NCBI GenBank assembly: GCA_026414225.1
Contig: JAOAJK010000004.1
Span: forward strand, 62,001-126,000
Origin: Thermoplasmata archaeon
Lineage (GTDB): Archaea > Thermoplasmatota > Thermoplasmata > Lutacidiplasmatales > SKW197
DNA length: 64,000 bases
Reading direction: 5' to 3'
Positions 29,101 through 36,680 of the stretch are shown piece by piece (positions within the stretch are counted from its first letter, which is position 1; the number at the start of each line of letters is the position of its first letter). The position numbers were made by a program, and so were the translations under genes. Below the pieces are notes generated by a model, which did not search any database, was not told where the DNA came from, and saw only the letters and a list, made by a program, of their open reading frames with translations.

Positions 29101-32100
29101 AGCTCTCCGCATCCTCCGCCTTTTTCTCAGCTGCAACGGAAGCATACTTCTCCATCTCCTCCCATTCAAACAACATCGAACATGCAACCGCAGCCAGTTT
29201 GTAGGGCTCAAACTGTGCTGGCTCTACGGAAATTGCGTTTACGAAGTCCTGTTTTGCCTCGCCAAATTTGCCAAGTTTCTGCAGCGCTTTCCCTCTCAGA
29301 ACCAGGGCCTCGAAATGTTCCGGCTTCCTCTCAAGGAACTGGGTAAGTCCATCAACCGCCTTCTGATACTCTTCCATTTCAAAGTAGGCACTTCCTTTGA
29401 CAAAGAGGGCATCCAGGTATTCTGGGTTTATGGAAACCGCCCTGTCAAAACATTCAATTGCCTCACGGTGTCTTCCCTGTCTCATCAATGCTACACCCTT
29501 GTTATACCATGCCTCGGAATTTCCGAGTTCCGCAGCAATGGCGGTCTCAAATGCTCTCACCGCCTCATCGTAGCGTTCCATTCCGAGATAGGCCGTGCCC
29601 AGGTTGTTCCATACCCTGGCATCATGGGGCATAAGCTCTCCAGCCTTCAGCAGGACTTTTTCAGCATCCTCAAACCGCCCCAGCATCAGGAGCACGGTGC
29701 CCTTGTTGTACCATGCCTCGTGCATCCCAGGGTTCAGCTCGATGCATTTATCCAGGGCATTCAGGCATCTCTCGGTGTCTCCGGTTGCGTAATAGCACTC
29801 GGAGAGCATTTTCCAGGCGGCAATGTCATCGGTTCTGGTGCCAAGATATTTTTCAAGATGGATTAATGCGGAGGCATAATCTTCAAGCCCTGCACATGCG
29901 GTGGCAAGATGCAGCAATATCTCTGGCTTCTCCTCAATCTCGATCAGTTTCTCAAATCGCTCCCTTGCGCTCCCGAACTCTTTCAGGCCGAGATAAGCAA
30001 GCCCCTCAAGCCAGAGGATTGTCTTTTCCTCCGCACCAGGCAATTTGCCCGCTCTCTCTACTGATTCGAGGGCTTTTTCAAACTCCTTCAGCTGGATGTA
30101 AATCTCGGCAATCCTTATCAGATATTCTCCCTTCTCCTCTTTCGAAAGAATCTGCTGGTAGCATTCCAGCGCTTCCGCCTTCCTGTCAAGGGCCAGCAGC
30201 ACATTTCCCTTTGCCTGCCAGCCATCAATCGCATCTGGTGAGACCTCAATCGCCTTGCTGTAGGAATGCAATGCTTCGTCGAGTTTGCCCAGCTTTTCCT
30301 CGCATGTTCCTTTAATCATCCAGGCATGGAAAATACCCGTATCTGGAGGGAGGGACTGGAGAAATCCAAGGGCCTTTTCCTCATCTCCAAGCGAGAGCGC
30401 ACATTCTGCAGCGTAAACTCTGGCCTCCGTATCATCAAGGTTTTCGAAGATAGCCAGTGCTTTCTGAATGTTACCTCCATGATGGTAGGCAATTCCGAGA
30501 TGCTTCAAATACTCACTTTTTTCGGCAAGTTTCACGGCCATCTCAAGCATCTCCACTGCCTTCTTGAATTCCTTTTTCTCGATGTATGCCTTCCCTGCCT
30601 CGAAGTAGGCCTCGTCGCCGTAGGGGTTGAGCTCCACCGCCTTCTCCAGGTATTCAACTGCCTCCTCAACTTTTTTCTGTTTCCCGCAGGCGATTCCGAG
30701 GAGCAGGGCACATTCGTAGGTTGCCTTCACCTCAAATCCTTTCTTGAATGCATGGTATGCCTCGTCCCACTTCTCCATTGCCGCACATACCTTCCCGAGA
30801 TTGAACAGGGCCTGGTAATCCCTTGGCAGGATCTTCAGGATCTCTTCGTAACACTCCGCTGCTTTCGCGTAATTATTCTCCTCCTCGTACGCAAGGGCAA
30901 GATAGTAATGGGAATTGTAATGCCACGGATTTATCTGTATCGCCAGCTCAAGGGAGGCAACTGCCTTCTCCATCTCTTTGGTTTCCAGCAGGGTTCTCCC
31001 TTTATAGTACCATGCCTCGAAATTTGCAGGGTTCTTATCCACGGCCCTTTCAAACATATGGATTGCCTCTTCAAGTTCTCCACGGAGCACCATAATTCTT
31101 CCCATGAGGAGGAGAGCGTCCGAATCTGGATTGGTTTCAAGCAACTTATCGAGCATCTGGCCTGCTTCCTCAACCTCCCCAAGTTCAAACTTACCTTTAG
31201 CAACCAGATACTGGACTTTCCAGTTATCAGGGGCCATCTCCAGCGCTTTTTCGAGAAGTTTCAGTCCCTCTTCCCTCATGCCTGTCTCGATCAATGTAAA
31301 ACCGAGTTTAACATAGGTCTCAGTGAAACCCGGGTTCTCCGCAATGCAGTTCTCAAAGTGCCGCCTTGCATCTGCATACTCCTTTTTTTCAAAATGCGAG
31401 GAGCCCAGAAGGTATTCCAGGTACCAGCGATGCTCCTGGCTCTCCGGAAGGGCAAGGGCGCGTTCAGCAGCATAAATCGCCGCATCATACCTCTCAAGCT
31501 GGTGCTCAATCTCGGCGAGCAATTCCCATGCCTGGGCATTTTCCGGAGCCCGCTCCACAGCATCCTTGAGAGTCTCCTCCGCCTCCCTGAGACGGTGATG
31601 TTTTGCCGCCAGCTTTGCAGCGGCCAGATAGACCTCGGCGTTCTCCGGATTGATTTTCATGCATTCCTTCAGCGTGTTGGAGGCATCTTCGGTTTTCTCG
31701 AGCTCCGCAAGAACTGCTGCCCGTAGGAGCCAGGCATCAATATTCTTCGAATTAAGCGAAATTGCCTTGTTTATGGTTTTCAGCGCCTGCTGGAAATTGT
31801 TCGTAGCGTATTCGCACGATGCCATAGCACAGTAGGCCTCCACCATTTCCTCCCTTTCAAGCACGCGGGAAAACTGGTCCATCGCCGCGGCATACTCCCC
31901 CCTCTGGGCCAATACCATTCCGAGGTTGTATCTAGCGACCGTATAATCAGGATTCAGTTCTATGGCTTTAGTATAGGCCTTGACCGCTTCCTCAACCTTT
32001 CCACGCCTGGCATATATGTTGCCCAGATTGTTCCAGATTTCCTCGATGTCAGGGTTGTTCTTCACGAGTTTTTCAAGAATTCTCAGGGCCTCCTCATTTC

Positions 32101-32356
32101 TGCCAATCTGGAGCAGGGCATTTGCCTTGTTGTAGAGGGCGGCTACATTATCAGGTGAGAGTTTCAGGGCTTCGTTGTAGCATTTGATGGCACCATCGAA
32201 ATCCTCGCTTTCAAATCTCAGATTTCCCCTGTAAATCCAGGTGTCGGGATTGGAATTGTCTGCATTTTTTAAGAGTTCCTCAGCATTCTTGATGTCCTTC
32301 CTGTGGTAAAGTGCGACAGATTTTACAGCCCTTGCAATCTCGTCCACCCTTGCCAT
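26174..32356 (-). CDS. Giant all-TPR protein (2060 aa)
   Basis: A cytoplasmic protein made from end to end of tetratricopeptide repeats. At 34 residues each its length allows about 60 repeats, and nearly every segment shows the TPR pattern (W/L-x-x-L/N-G-x-A/Y-x-x-G plus A-x-x-Y/F-x-x-A/L-x-x-P). There is no signal peptide, membrane helix or catalytic domain. It would form a long superhelical scaffold for protein binding; the partner is unknown. An upstream in-frame TTG at 32368 was rejected because a strong TATA box lies 28 nt before ATG 32356, which predicts a leaderless mRNA. FtsZ lies next downstream on the same strand but has its own promoter. Confidence 0.9.
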   Translation of the reverse strand: MARVDEIARAVKSVALYHRKDIKNAEELLKNADNSNPDTWIYRGNLRFESEDFDGAIKCYNEALKLSPDNVAALYNKANALLQIGRNEEALRILEKLVKNNPDIEEIWNNLGNIYARRGKVEEAVKAYTKAIELNPDYTVARYNLGMVLAQRGEYAAAMDQFSRVLEREEMVEAYCAMASCEYATNNFQQALKTINKAISLNSKNIDAWLLRAAVLAELEKTEDASNTLKECMKINPENAEVYLAAAKLAAKHHRLREAEETLKDAVERAPENAQAWELLAEIEHQLERYDAAIYAAERALALPESQEHRWYLEYLLGSSHFEKKEYADARRHFENCIAENPGFTETYVKLGFTLIETGMREEGLKLLEKALEMAPDNWKVQYLVAKGKFELGEVEEAGQMLDKLLETNPDSDALLLMGRIMVLRGELEEAIHMFERAVDKNPANFEAWYYKGRTLLETKEMEKAVASLELAIQINPWHYNSHYYLALAYEEENNYAKAAECYEEILKILPRDYQALFNLGKVCAAMEKWDEAYHAFKKGFEVKATYECALLLGIACGKQKKVEEAVEYLEKAVELNPYGDEAYFEAGKAYIEKKEFKKAVEMLEMAVKLAEKSEYLKHLGIAYHHGGNIQKALAIFENLDDTEARVYAAECALSLGDEEKALGFLQSLPPDTGIFHAWMIKGTCEEKLGKLDEALHSYSKAIEVSPDAIDGWQAKGNVLLALDRKAEALECYQQILSKEEKGEYLIRIAEIYIQLKEFEKALESVERAGKLPGAEEKTILWLEGLAYLGLKEFGSARERFEKLIEIEEKPEILLHLATACAGLEDYASALIHLEKYLGTRTDDIAAWKMLSECYYATGDTERCLNALDKCIELNPGMHEAWYNKGTVLLMLGRFEDAEKVLLKAGELMPHDARVWNNLGTAYLGMERYDEAVRAFETAIAAELGNSEAWYNKGVALMRQGRHREAIECFDRAVSINPEYLDALFVKGSAYFEMEEYQKAVDGLTQFLERKPEHFEALVLRGKALQKLGKFGEAKQDFVNAISVEPAQFEPYKLAAVACSMLFEWEEMEKYASVAAEKKAEDAESWYLRAVAALNLGKIKNAIKFCENVEELDKTMLDAYYIEAIARVLEDDMTGAIEIMEKCALANPESARAAFLLGSAHARFGERESALKWFRTAISIEKSERIIYFIARFLYQIERYQECIEMLEGLKALDYLGHYLLGLAYSGTGDIQRALHHFEKSSLEHFLPAKLMLATAHYNLGNYAEALRTLEGVETVEAGKLRGWIYGKLSIWEKAVEELTRYARIERLDGESAYVLALSCFSLKRIVEAKEYLEIAKTVMPGSADRWLLMGRVKMLEAEMENSERLRAEAVECFKRALSLKPETMEVVFELARNLFILGREKEALADAEKLAGSTDMRHVLLAGKIFEKNGMFEEALNAYKVVAEKTGNLESFEGCARCCLKLGDYRKAVDYGEKSLGMDGKSGAIHTVALAKLALGSRDAREYAERSMENGFVDEKLLLDYGKLLLASNEPEGILKIFSRYEELVKGIEGGVLWAEGFLRAGEVQKALAVVDKYLALKEDPELLKIRGDILEKMGERREAIAHYERALRLQPNNSSICLILAGLYLDEGNRSRAREYAERALSLDRKSGEGWYLLARCSEGKEKLEYLQEALRFRENREILLEYSNALLENGDVAEANSWVDKLLSQGEEDAVLLLGASVKLKLGRVAEAEDLAAKIREDSREKQEVCVEIWMQKRDFARAIGGYEKLLAETKKFEYLVGIARAHRELGNYEQAGEYYAQALEINPANEDVWEELAFVQFSRKMFEKLKKTLENYIRLNPQEYAPYYNLGLLLLGDGDLRGAEEAIRKSLALEKDNEKAWNALGNVYLQKGDNEMAKDYFEKAVSINQNYWRGWYNLALVYTKKKDFVQALAMVSNAERTVPDNLEVGLLKGTLLLSQKRIREGEKVFEKLYARNPQNERVIFNYGVAKMLSGKMDEALSLFDKAIERKKDYVEAWVNKGIIHYQRKDYRNAGIAFETVLSYDRNNRIAMKYLEEMEEK

Positions 32357-32378
32357 CGGTTCTACCAATGGTTTAGAG

Positions 32379-32392
32379 GGTTATAAATATAA
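32379..32392 (-). promoter_or_regulatory. TATA box of the giant TPR gene
   Basis: The minus strand reads TTATATTTATAACC, centred 28-30 nt before ATG 32356. Confidence 0.65.
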
Positions 32393-32435
32393 CTCAAGGA
32401 GAATCACGGATTGACTGTTGCGGAGGAGCAAATCT

Positions 32436-33512
32436 TTATGCCCCGTGCTCCGCGAGCTTCCGCTTCAGCAACCCGGCGATGGGGGTGAAGTCATCCATCG
32501 CCTGGCACGCCCTGAAAAACCTTTCCCAGAGTTTCAGCCCTTTCAGAACCATTCCAGGGTACCACAAAATCCCCGGGTTCGCCCAGTAATACTGGCAGCT
32601 GAAAACTGCCTTATCTAGAAATTCCCTGGCTTTCTGGCTTTCCTCTATTCTGCCAATCTTGAATGCCATCACTGCAATCGCCCACTGGAGCAGATGTAGT
32701 TCATTATGCTGGTTGTACCATCGCGGGTAATGGATGCCCTGGTTCAATTCCTCCTCAGTAGAGGCCCAGGAACAGGCCCTCGCGGCAACCGGTTCCTCAC
32801 TGCCCCCCTCTGCCAGAAACTCGCTCACAGTCATTGTGCGGACCCCGCTCCCCTGCAGATCTTTGAAGATCAGCCAGAAATTCTTTTTGTGATGCCCGTA
32901 AATCTCACCGTCAGTCGCGCTTATCCACAATTCCATTTTCCCGAAGTTTTTCACCAAATCTTCAAGGTGCAAAGCATAGGTGTTGAGGGCATTGCTCACA
33001 GCCCTGTTTCTCAAAATCACCCTCACATTTGTGCCTCTGATGATGCCGCAGGTTTTACCCGGGCAGGCGATTTCATCCAGTATGACCCATTTATACCCCA
33101 TTTTCTCCAGAATTCCAGAAACGGCTGGAGAGTAGCACATCTCAGGAAGAAAAAAACCATCCGGCTTCTTTATTCCAGCAGTTTTTTCAAGGATGTGCTC
33201 GTTCAATGCAATCTGGCGGACGCACTCTTCAACCGGAAGCAACGGCAGGATCGGGTGGTACGCAGCACTGCCAGTAAACTCGACATTCTGGTTTACTCTC
33301 AGGCGGTCAATCAGCTCAAAAACTTCGTTTATCTCCAGCGCCTCGAAATGCTCGAGCAGAACCCCGCTGATGTTTACCGTGACGCGCACATCCGGGGTTT
33401 CAGCAAGCAATCTGAAAAGCGGGAGATAGCACTCATTTGCAATTCTCCTCACCCAGTAAGCGGTCTGAACAGGCGGTTGATAAATGTGAAGAAAATTAAC
33501 CCATCGAATCAT
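32436..33512 (-). CDS. Glycoside hydrolase family 57 protein
   Basis: A 358-aa cytoplasmic GH57 enzyme acting on alpha-glucans (alpha-amylase, amylopullulanase or 4-alpha-glucanotransferase type). Family hallmarks are the N-terminal HIYQPP, the presumed nucleophile Glu124 in FFLPEMCYS, and the presumed acid/base Asp201 in ATDGEIYGHH. It is short compared with many GH57 amylases (over 400 aa), so only the catalytic (beta/alpha)7 barrel plus a small helical region is present. Exact substrate cannot be told. Its ATG overlaps the stop of the upstream flavoprotein by 4 nt (ATGA), so it is the last gene of the operon that starts near 35656. Confidence 0.88.
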   Translation of the reverse strand: MIRWVNFLHIYQPPVQTAYWVRRIANECYLPLFRLLAETPDVRVTVNISGVLLEHFEALEINEVFELIDRLRVNQNVEFTGSAAYHPILPLLPVEECVRQIALNEHILEKTAGIKKPDGFFLPEMCYSPAVSGILEKMGYKWVILDEIACPGKTCGIIRGTNVRVILRNRAVSNALNTYALHLEDLVKNFGKMELWISATDGEIYGHHKKNFWLIFKDLQGSGVRTMTVSEFLAEGGSEEPVAARACSWASTEEELNQGIHYPRWYNQHNELHLLQWAIAVMAFKIGRIEESQKAREFLDKAVFSCQYYWANPGILWYPGMVLKGLKLWERFFRACQAMDDFTPIAGLLKRKLAEHGA

Positions 33513-34060
33513 TTCTGAGCCCTTATCAATCTCGCCAGTTCCGTGGCTCTCTTTCCAAGTGCTATTGCGTTTCTTACCGCCCGCAAGTCCCTTTTCACTT
33601 CCTTATCCCTTGAGCCGGTTCCTACAACGCCTCCTGCATACACCATCTGATGCTGGGCGAAGAAGGTGGCAAGGGCTGAAACCACGAGGTCCCCGGCCTC
33701 ACCTTCCATGACAACCACGGCTGCCCCGACCTTATCCTTCAGTTCCTGGTTGTTGTAGAGCAGGTAGGTGCGGTCAATCAGTGCCTTCAGTTTTGCAGTC
33801 ACACCAGCAAAATAGGTAGGTGTGCCGATGATGATAACATCGGCCTTTCTCAGCTCAGGGTAAATTTCCTGCATCGCATCTTCCTTTATGCATTTACCCT
33901 CAACCAGACACTTGTTGCATCCATCGCAGGGCTGGATTTCCTTGTCGCCGATAAAAATTATCTTCCGCTCCTCGCACTCGACCGCATCCAGAGTATACTT
34001 CAGCAGAAAACCCGTATTCCCGTTCGCTCTGGGACTTCCAGAGATACCTATCGCATACAT
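33509..34060 (-). CDS. Iron-sulfur flavoprotein (Isf-like NADPH-dependent FMN reductase family)
   Basis: A 183-aa flavodoxin-fold protein. GISGSPRANGNT (residues 5-16) is the FMN phosphate loop. The compact motif CX2CX2CX5C (C45, C48, C51, C57) is the [4Fe-4S] site of the Methanosarcina-type iron-sulfur flavoproteins, which reduce O2, H2O2 or quinones with electrons from ferredoxin. A C-terminal helix with Arg/Lys completes the fold. The longer open frame upstream overlaps nadE and was rejected. From ATG 34060 the gene starts 1 nt before the nadE stop, so it is translationally coupled. Probable role: anaerobe electron transfer or oxidant defence. Confidence 0.88.
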   Translation of the reverse strand: MYAIGISGSPRANGNTGFLLKYTLDAVECEERKIIFIGDKEIQPCDGCNKCLVEGKCIKEDAMQEIYPELRKADVIIIGTPTYFAGVTAKLKALIDRTYLLYNNQELKDKVGAAVVVMEGEAGDLVVSALATFFAQHQMVYAGGVVGTGSRDKEVKRDLRAVRNAIALGKRATELARLIRAQK

Positions 34061-34061
34061 T

Positions 34062-34868
34062 TTATTCCCTCCAGTCAACTCCCACAGTTTGCGTTCCCAC
34101 TTTGGGTATAATTCCAAGCCTCCGCTTGTGCCAGCTTTTCTCAACCTTTCTTACAACCTCCGCAATCTTTTCAACCGGGATTCCAGTGATTGCGTGAATT
34201 TCCTCGACCTTCAGAAAATGCTCGATTCCAAACAGAATTCTATCCAGTTCCTCGTATGAAATTCCAAGTTCCTCCTCATCTGTCTGCCCCTCCCAGAAAC
34301 CTGCGCTCGGCACTTTCTTCAGAATTTTTTCCTGGATTTTGAGGTCTTTCGCAAGCAACCGGACCTGGGTTTTGTAAAGGTCACCGATTGGCAGGATATC
34401 CGCGGCTCCATCACCATACTTTGTAAAATATCCTGTTAAAAGTTCGCTCTTGTTTGAGGTCCCCGCCACCAGCAGGTTGTTCTGGTTTGCAAATGCAAAG
34501 AGAATGCACATCCTGACCCTCGCCGTCAAATTCCCGGTGTGCATTCTGGAGAGGTCAAAACCGAGGGCTTTCCTGAAACTGGTAACGATCGGTTCAATTT
34601 CAACTTCTTCCTTCTCTATCCCCAGCGTTTCGGCAAACTTGCGGGCATCCTCCATATCCTCCGGAGATGTGGTCGCCGAGGGCATAAGCACCGCGGCTAC
34701 CCTGTTCTGTCCAACAGCGTCAACCAGCAACTTGCAGACCACCGCGGAATCTATTCCTCCACTTAACCCGAGGATGTATCCGCTGGCACCACTCTGTACC
34801 AGATAATCAGAGATAAAGGTTTTAATGGTTGGAACCGTTTCCTGCCCCAGTTCTATCTTAATCTCCAT
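34062..34868 (-). CDS. nadE: NH3-dependent NAD+ synthetase
   Basis: A 268-aa amidotransferase-type ligase making NAD+ from deamido-NAD+, ATP and ammonia. The ATP pyrophosphatase loop SGGIDSA (about 36-42) is perfect. GTSNKSE and YGDGAADILP are the deamido-NAD-binding segments. There is no glutaminase domain, so free ammonia is the nitrogen donor. ATG 34868 follows a GAGGT ribosome site; an in-frame TTG one codon upstream is less likely. It follows UPF0147 after 9 nt. Confidence 0.95.
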   Translation of the reverse strand: MEIKIELGQETVPTIKTFISDYLVQSGASGYILGLSGGIDSAVVCKLLVDAVGQNRVAAVLMPSATTSPEDMEDARKFAETLGIEKEEVEIEPIVTSFRKALGFDLSRMHTGNLTARVRMCILFAFANQNNLLVAGTSNKSELLTGYFTKYGDGAADILPIGDLYKTQVRLLAKDLKIQEKILKKVPSAGFWEGQTDEEELGISYEELDRILFGIEHFLKVEEIHAITGIPVEKIAEVVRKVEKSWHKRRLGIIPKVGTQTVGVDWRE

Positions 34869-34877
34869 CAATTTACC

Positions 34878-35141
34878 TCACTCGCCTTTCTGGAGTGCCT
34901 CCAGATGTCCTATGATGTTCCATATCATAGTTCTGCCATGCATCGGAATATTCGGTTCGTTTGCCAGTTCGTCAAGCTGGAAGATTGCGCTTGCGAGCCG
35001 TACATCGAGGGATTCGTTTTCCTTCATCAATCTTTCTTTTATCGCAGAGGCCCCACGCCTTATGTTCCTGGGGATAGTGTTGTCCTCTGCTAGCTGTGCA
35101 AGATATTCTATAATCTCGCTCAATTTCTGCTGCTTATCCAA
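34878..35141 (-). CDS. UPF0147 family protein
   Basis: An 87-aa all-helical protein of the archaeal UPF0147 family, function unknown. The family pattern IPRNIRRGA and the C-terminal helix are easily recognised. The start codon is TTG at 35141, set by a near-perfect AGGAGGTGA ribosome site 5 nt upstream. It lies within the nadE operon. Confidence 0.9.
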   Translation of the reverse strand: MDKQQKLSEIIEYLAQLAEDNTIPRNIRRGASAIKERLMKENESLDVRLASAIFQLDELANEPNIPMHGRTMIWNIIGHLEALQKGE

Positions 35142-35155
35142 TTTTTCACCTCCTG

Positions 35156-35479
35156 TTATTCCACAGGTCTGGGTTTACCGCAATCCTTGTAAGACGTCAC
35201 CACCAGCAAGGTTTTGCTCTCCTTCAATCCTTTGATACCTGCAAGGGAATTCACAACAAAGTCCTTGAGTTCACCATAATTCCCAAATCTGGCCTTAAGC
35301 ACGATATCTGTATCTCCGGTGACAAGGAACACATCCTCGACATTTTTGAACTTCACGAGCTCAATTGCTGTGTTCTCGAGTTCCTTCGCATCCACCTTTA
35401 GCAAAATCATCGCAACAACGGATTCCTCGCCGTAGTACCTAGCCATGATTTCATCGTAATTTGTCGCAGTTTCGCTCAT
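35156..35479 (-). CDS. Stand-alone Lrp/AsnC ligand-binding (RAM) domain protein
   Basis: A 107-aa protein consisting of the regulation-of-amino-acid-metabolism fold alone, without the helix-turn-helix. The pattern VVAMILLKVDA, VEDVFLVTGDTDIVL and a final strand LLVVTSY is the usual ferredoxin-like alpha/beta sandwich that binds small effectors and oligomerises. It may modulate a full Lrp regulator elsewhere or act as an enzyme effector. About 24 nt separate it from the preceding 50-aa gene, and UPF0147 follows 14 nt downstream. Confidence 0.85.
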   Translation of the reverse strand: MSETATNYDEIMARYYGEESVVAMILLKVDAKELENTAIELVKFKNVEDVFLVTGDTDIVLKARFGNYGELKDFVVNSLAGIKGLKESKTLLVVTSYKDCGKPRPVE

Positions 35480-35503
35480 TCAATCACACCCGTGATTTTC
35501 AGC

Positions 35504-35656
35504 TCATATCTGCCCACTGTAGTATTTCCTGCAATTCTCCTTGGTTGGTTCCAGCCCCCTCACTCTCGTCTTCTGCATAACCCAGTTCCTGAACTTGCAG
35601 GCCTTGGCATAATTTGGACTGTTCCAAAGCCGTTCGAAATCTTCTTCCTTTGTCAT
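35504..35656 (-). CDS. 50-aa protein heading the nadE operon
   Basis: A very small gene. ATG 35656 opens 50 codons (MTKEEDFERLW at the start, ending KYYSGQI). It is rich in Lys, Arg, Trp and Tyr with two Cys. AAGGTG lies 7 nt upstream as a ribosome site. A TATA-like box (GGATATATGTT) and an A/T box sit further upstream, so it is probably the first gene of the six-gene operon. No family recognised; looks like a small nucleic-acid- or protein-binding peptide. Confidence 0.6.
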   Translation of the reverse strand: MTKEEDFERLWNSPNYAKACKFRNWVMQKTRVRGLEPTKENCRKYYSGQI

Positions 35657-35674
35657 AGTAAACACCTTTCGGCA

Positions 35675-35732
35675 ACATATATCCCTCCCTCTTAAATCTT
35701 TTTCCCTTGCTGCCTCCTCAAAAGTATATATA
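35675..35732. promoter_or_regulatory. Divergent promoter region (nadE operon / malate dehydrogenase)
   Basis: Minus-strand GGATATATGTT (35675-35685) and an AAGATTTAAGAGG box nearby serve the nadE operon. Plus-strand AGTATATATA (35723-35732) lies about 27 nt before the malate dehydrogenase ATG at 35754. Confidence 0.6.
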
Positions 35733-35753
35733 CCCTGTGCCTAATTCAGCCCC

Positions 35754-36680
35754 ATGAAGCACATCGCAATTGTTGGTGTTGGCCGTGTGGGCAGTGCCCT
35801 TGCTTACACCCTCGCCTTCCAGAAATGGGTAGGAAAACTAACCCTTGTAGACATAAAGCCAGAAATTGCGGAAATGACAAAGGAAGAAATCCATCATGGA
35901 CTTGCCTTTCACGGCTTGGACCTTGAGATTGACGCCTTTGCAAGTGCGTCAGAAATCGGAAACCCTGATCTGGTTGTGGTCTCCGCAGGCACCGCAAGAA
36001 CGCCGGGAATGAGCAGGAGAGATTTAGCATCGAAGAATGCCTCGATCATCCGCGATGTGGTCTCAGGTGCGAGGGCAGCAAATTCCTCCGCGAAGTTCTT
36101 TGTGATTACAAATCCTGTCGATGCAATGTCAACCCTGGCAGAGCAGATATCTGGCAGGAAAAATGTTGTCGGGACAGGGACCTGCCTTGAAACCGCCCGT
36201 TTCAAAACCATTCTTGCCAGGGAGCTCGGGGTGAGTATTGCGGACATTGAGGGTTTTGTGGGTGGGGAGCATGGGGAGGCATGCGTCCCGCTCTGGAGCA
36301 CCGTGCAGGTAAAGGGGATTTCCCTTGAACACTACCTTGAGACCACCGGGAAAAAGATGGACAGGAAGAAATGCGATGACTACATCAAAAATGTAAGCAT
36401 GAAGGTGATTGAGGCGACAGGGGGCACGAGGTGGGGCCCCGCAGGTGCCTTCCTTGAAATTATCAAAGGGCTGTTGCTTCACACAGGCGCGGTCCTACCT
36501 TTCTCAACCTCAACCGAAATTCCGGGCGTAGAAGTTCCTGTCCATGTGACCGTGCCGGGTAAAATCGGGTTTGAGAAGGAACTGGATTTATGGAATCACC
36601 TATTCACGGACGAAAAGGAGCGAATTATTGAAGCGGGGAAGGCGATATACCAGACCTACCTCAGAGCATCCGGTAAATGA
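35754..36680 (+). CDS. mdh: Malate dehydrogenase (lactate/malate dehydrogenase family)
   Basis: A 308-aa NAD(P)-dependent dehydrogenase interconverting malate and oxaloacetate. The Rossmann loop GVGRVGS lies at 7-13. The substrate-loop segment GTARTPGMSRRDL has Arg at the specificity position that selects malate over lactate. The catalytic His lies in GGEHGEACVPLW and the catalytic Asp/Arg pair in TNPVDAM and ARF. It has a strong TATA box and is probably leaderless. Its TGA is immediately adjacent to the stop of the convergent DUF711 gene. Confidence 0.9.
   Translation: MKHIAIVGVGRVGSALAYTLAFQKWVGKLTLVDIKPEIAEMTKEEIHHGLAFHGLDLEIDAFASASEIGNPDLVVVSAGTARTPGMSRRDLASKNASIIRDVVSGARAANSSAKFFVITNPVDAMSTLAEQISGRKNVVGTGTCLETARFKTILARELGVSIADIEGFVGGEHGEACVPLWSTVQVKGISLEHYLETTGKKMDRKKCDDYIKNVSMKVIEATGGTRWGPAGAFLEIIKGLLLHTGAVLPFSTSTEIPGVEVPVHVTVPGKIGFEKELDLWNHLFTDEKERIIEAGKAIYQTYLRASGK

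Noticed and set aside
30266-31726. 486-codon plus-strand frame opposite the TPR gene
   Set aside because: It is the antisense shadow of periodic TPR codons; Cys, Leu and Phe are over-represented and no start signal exists.
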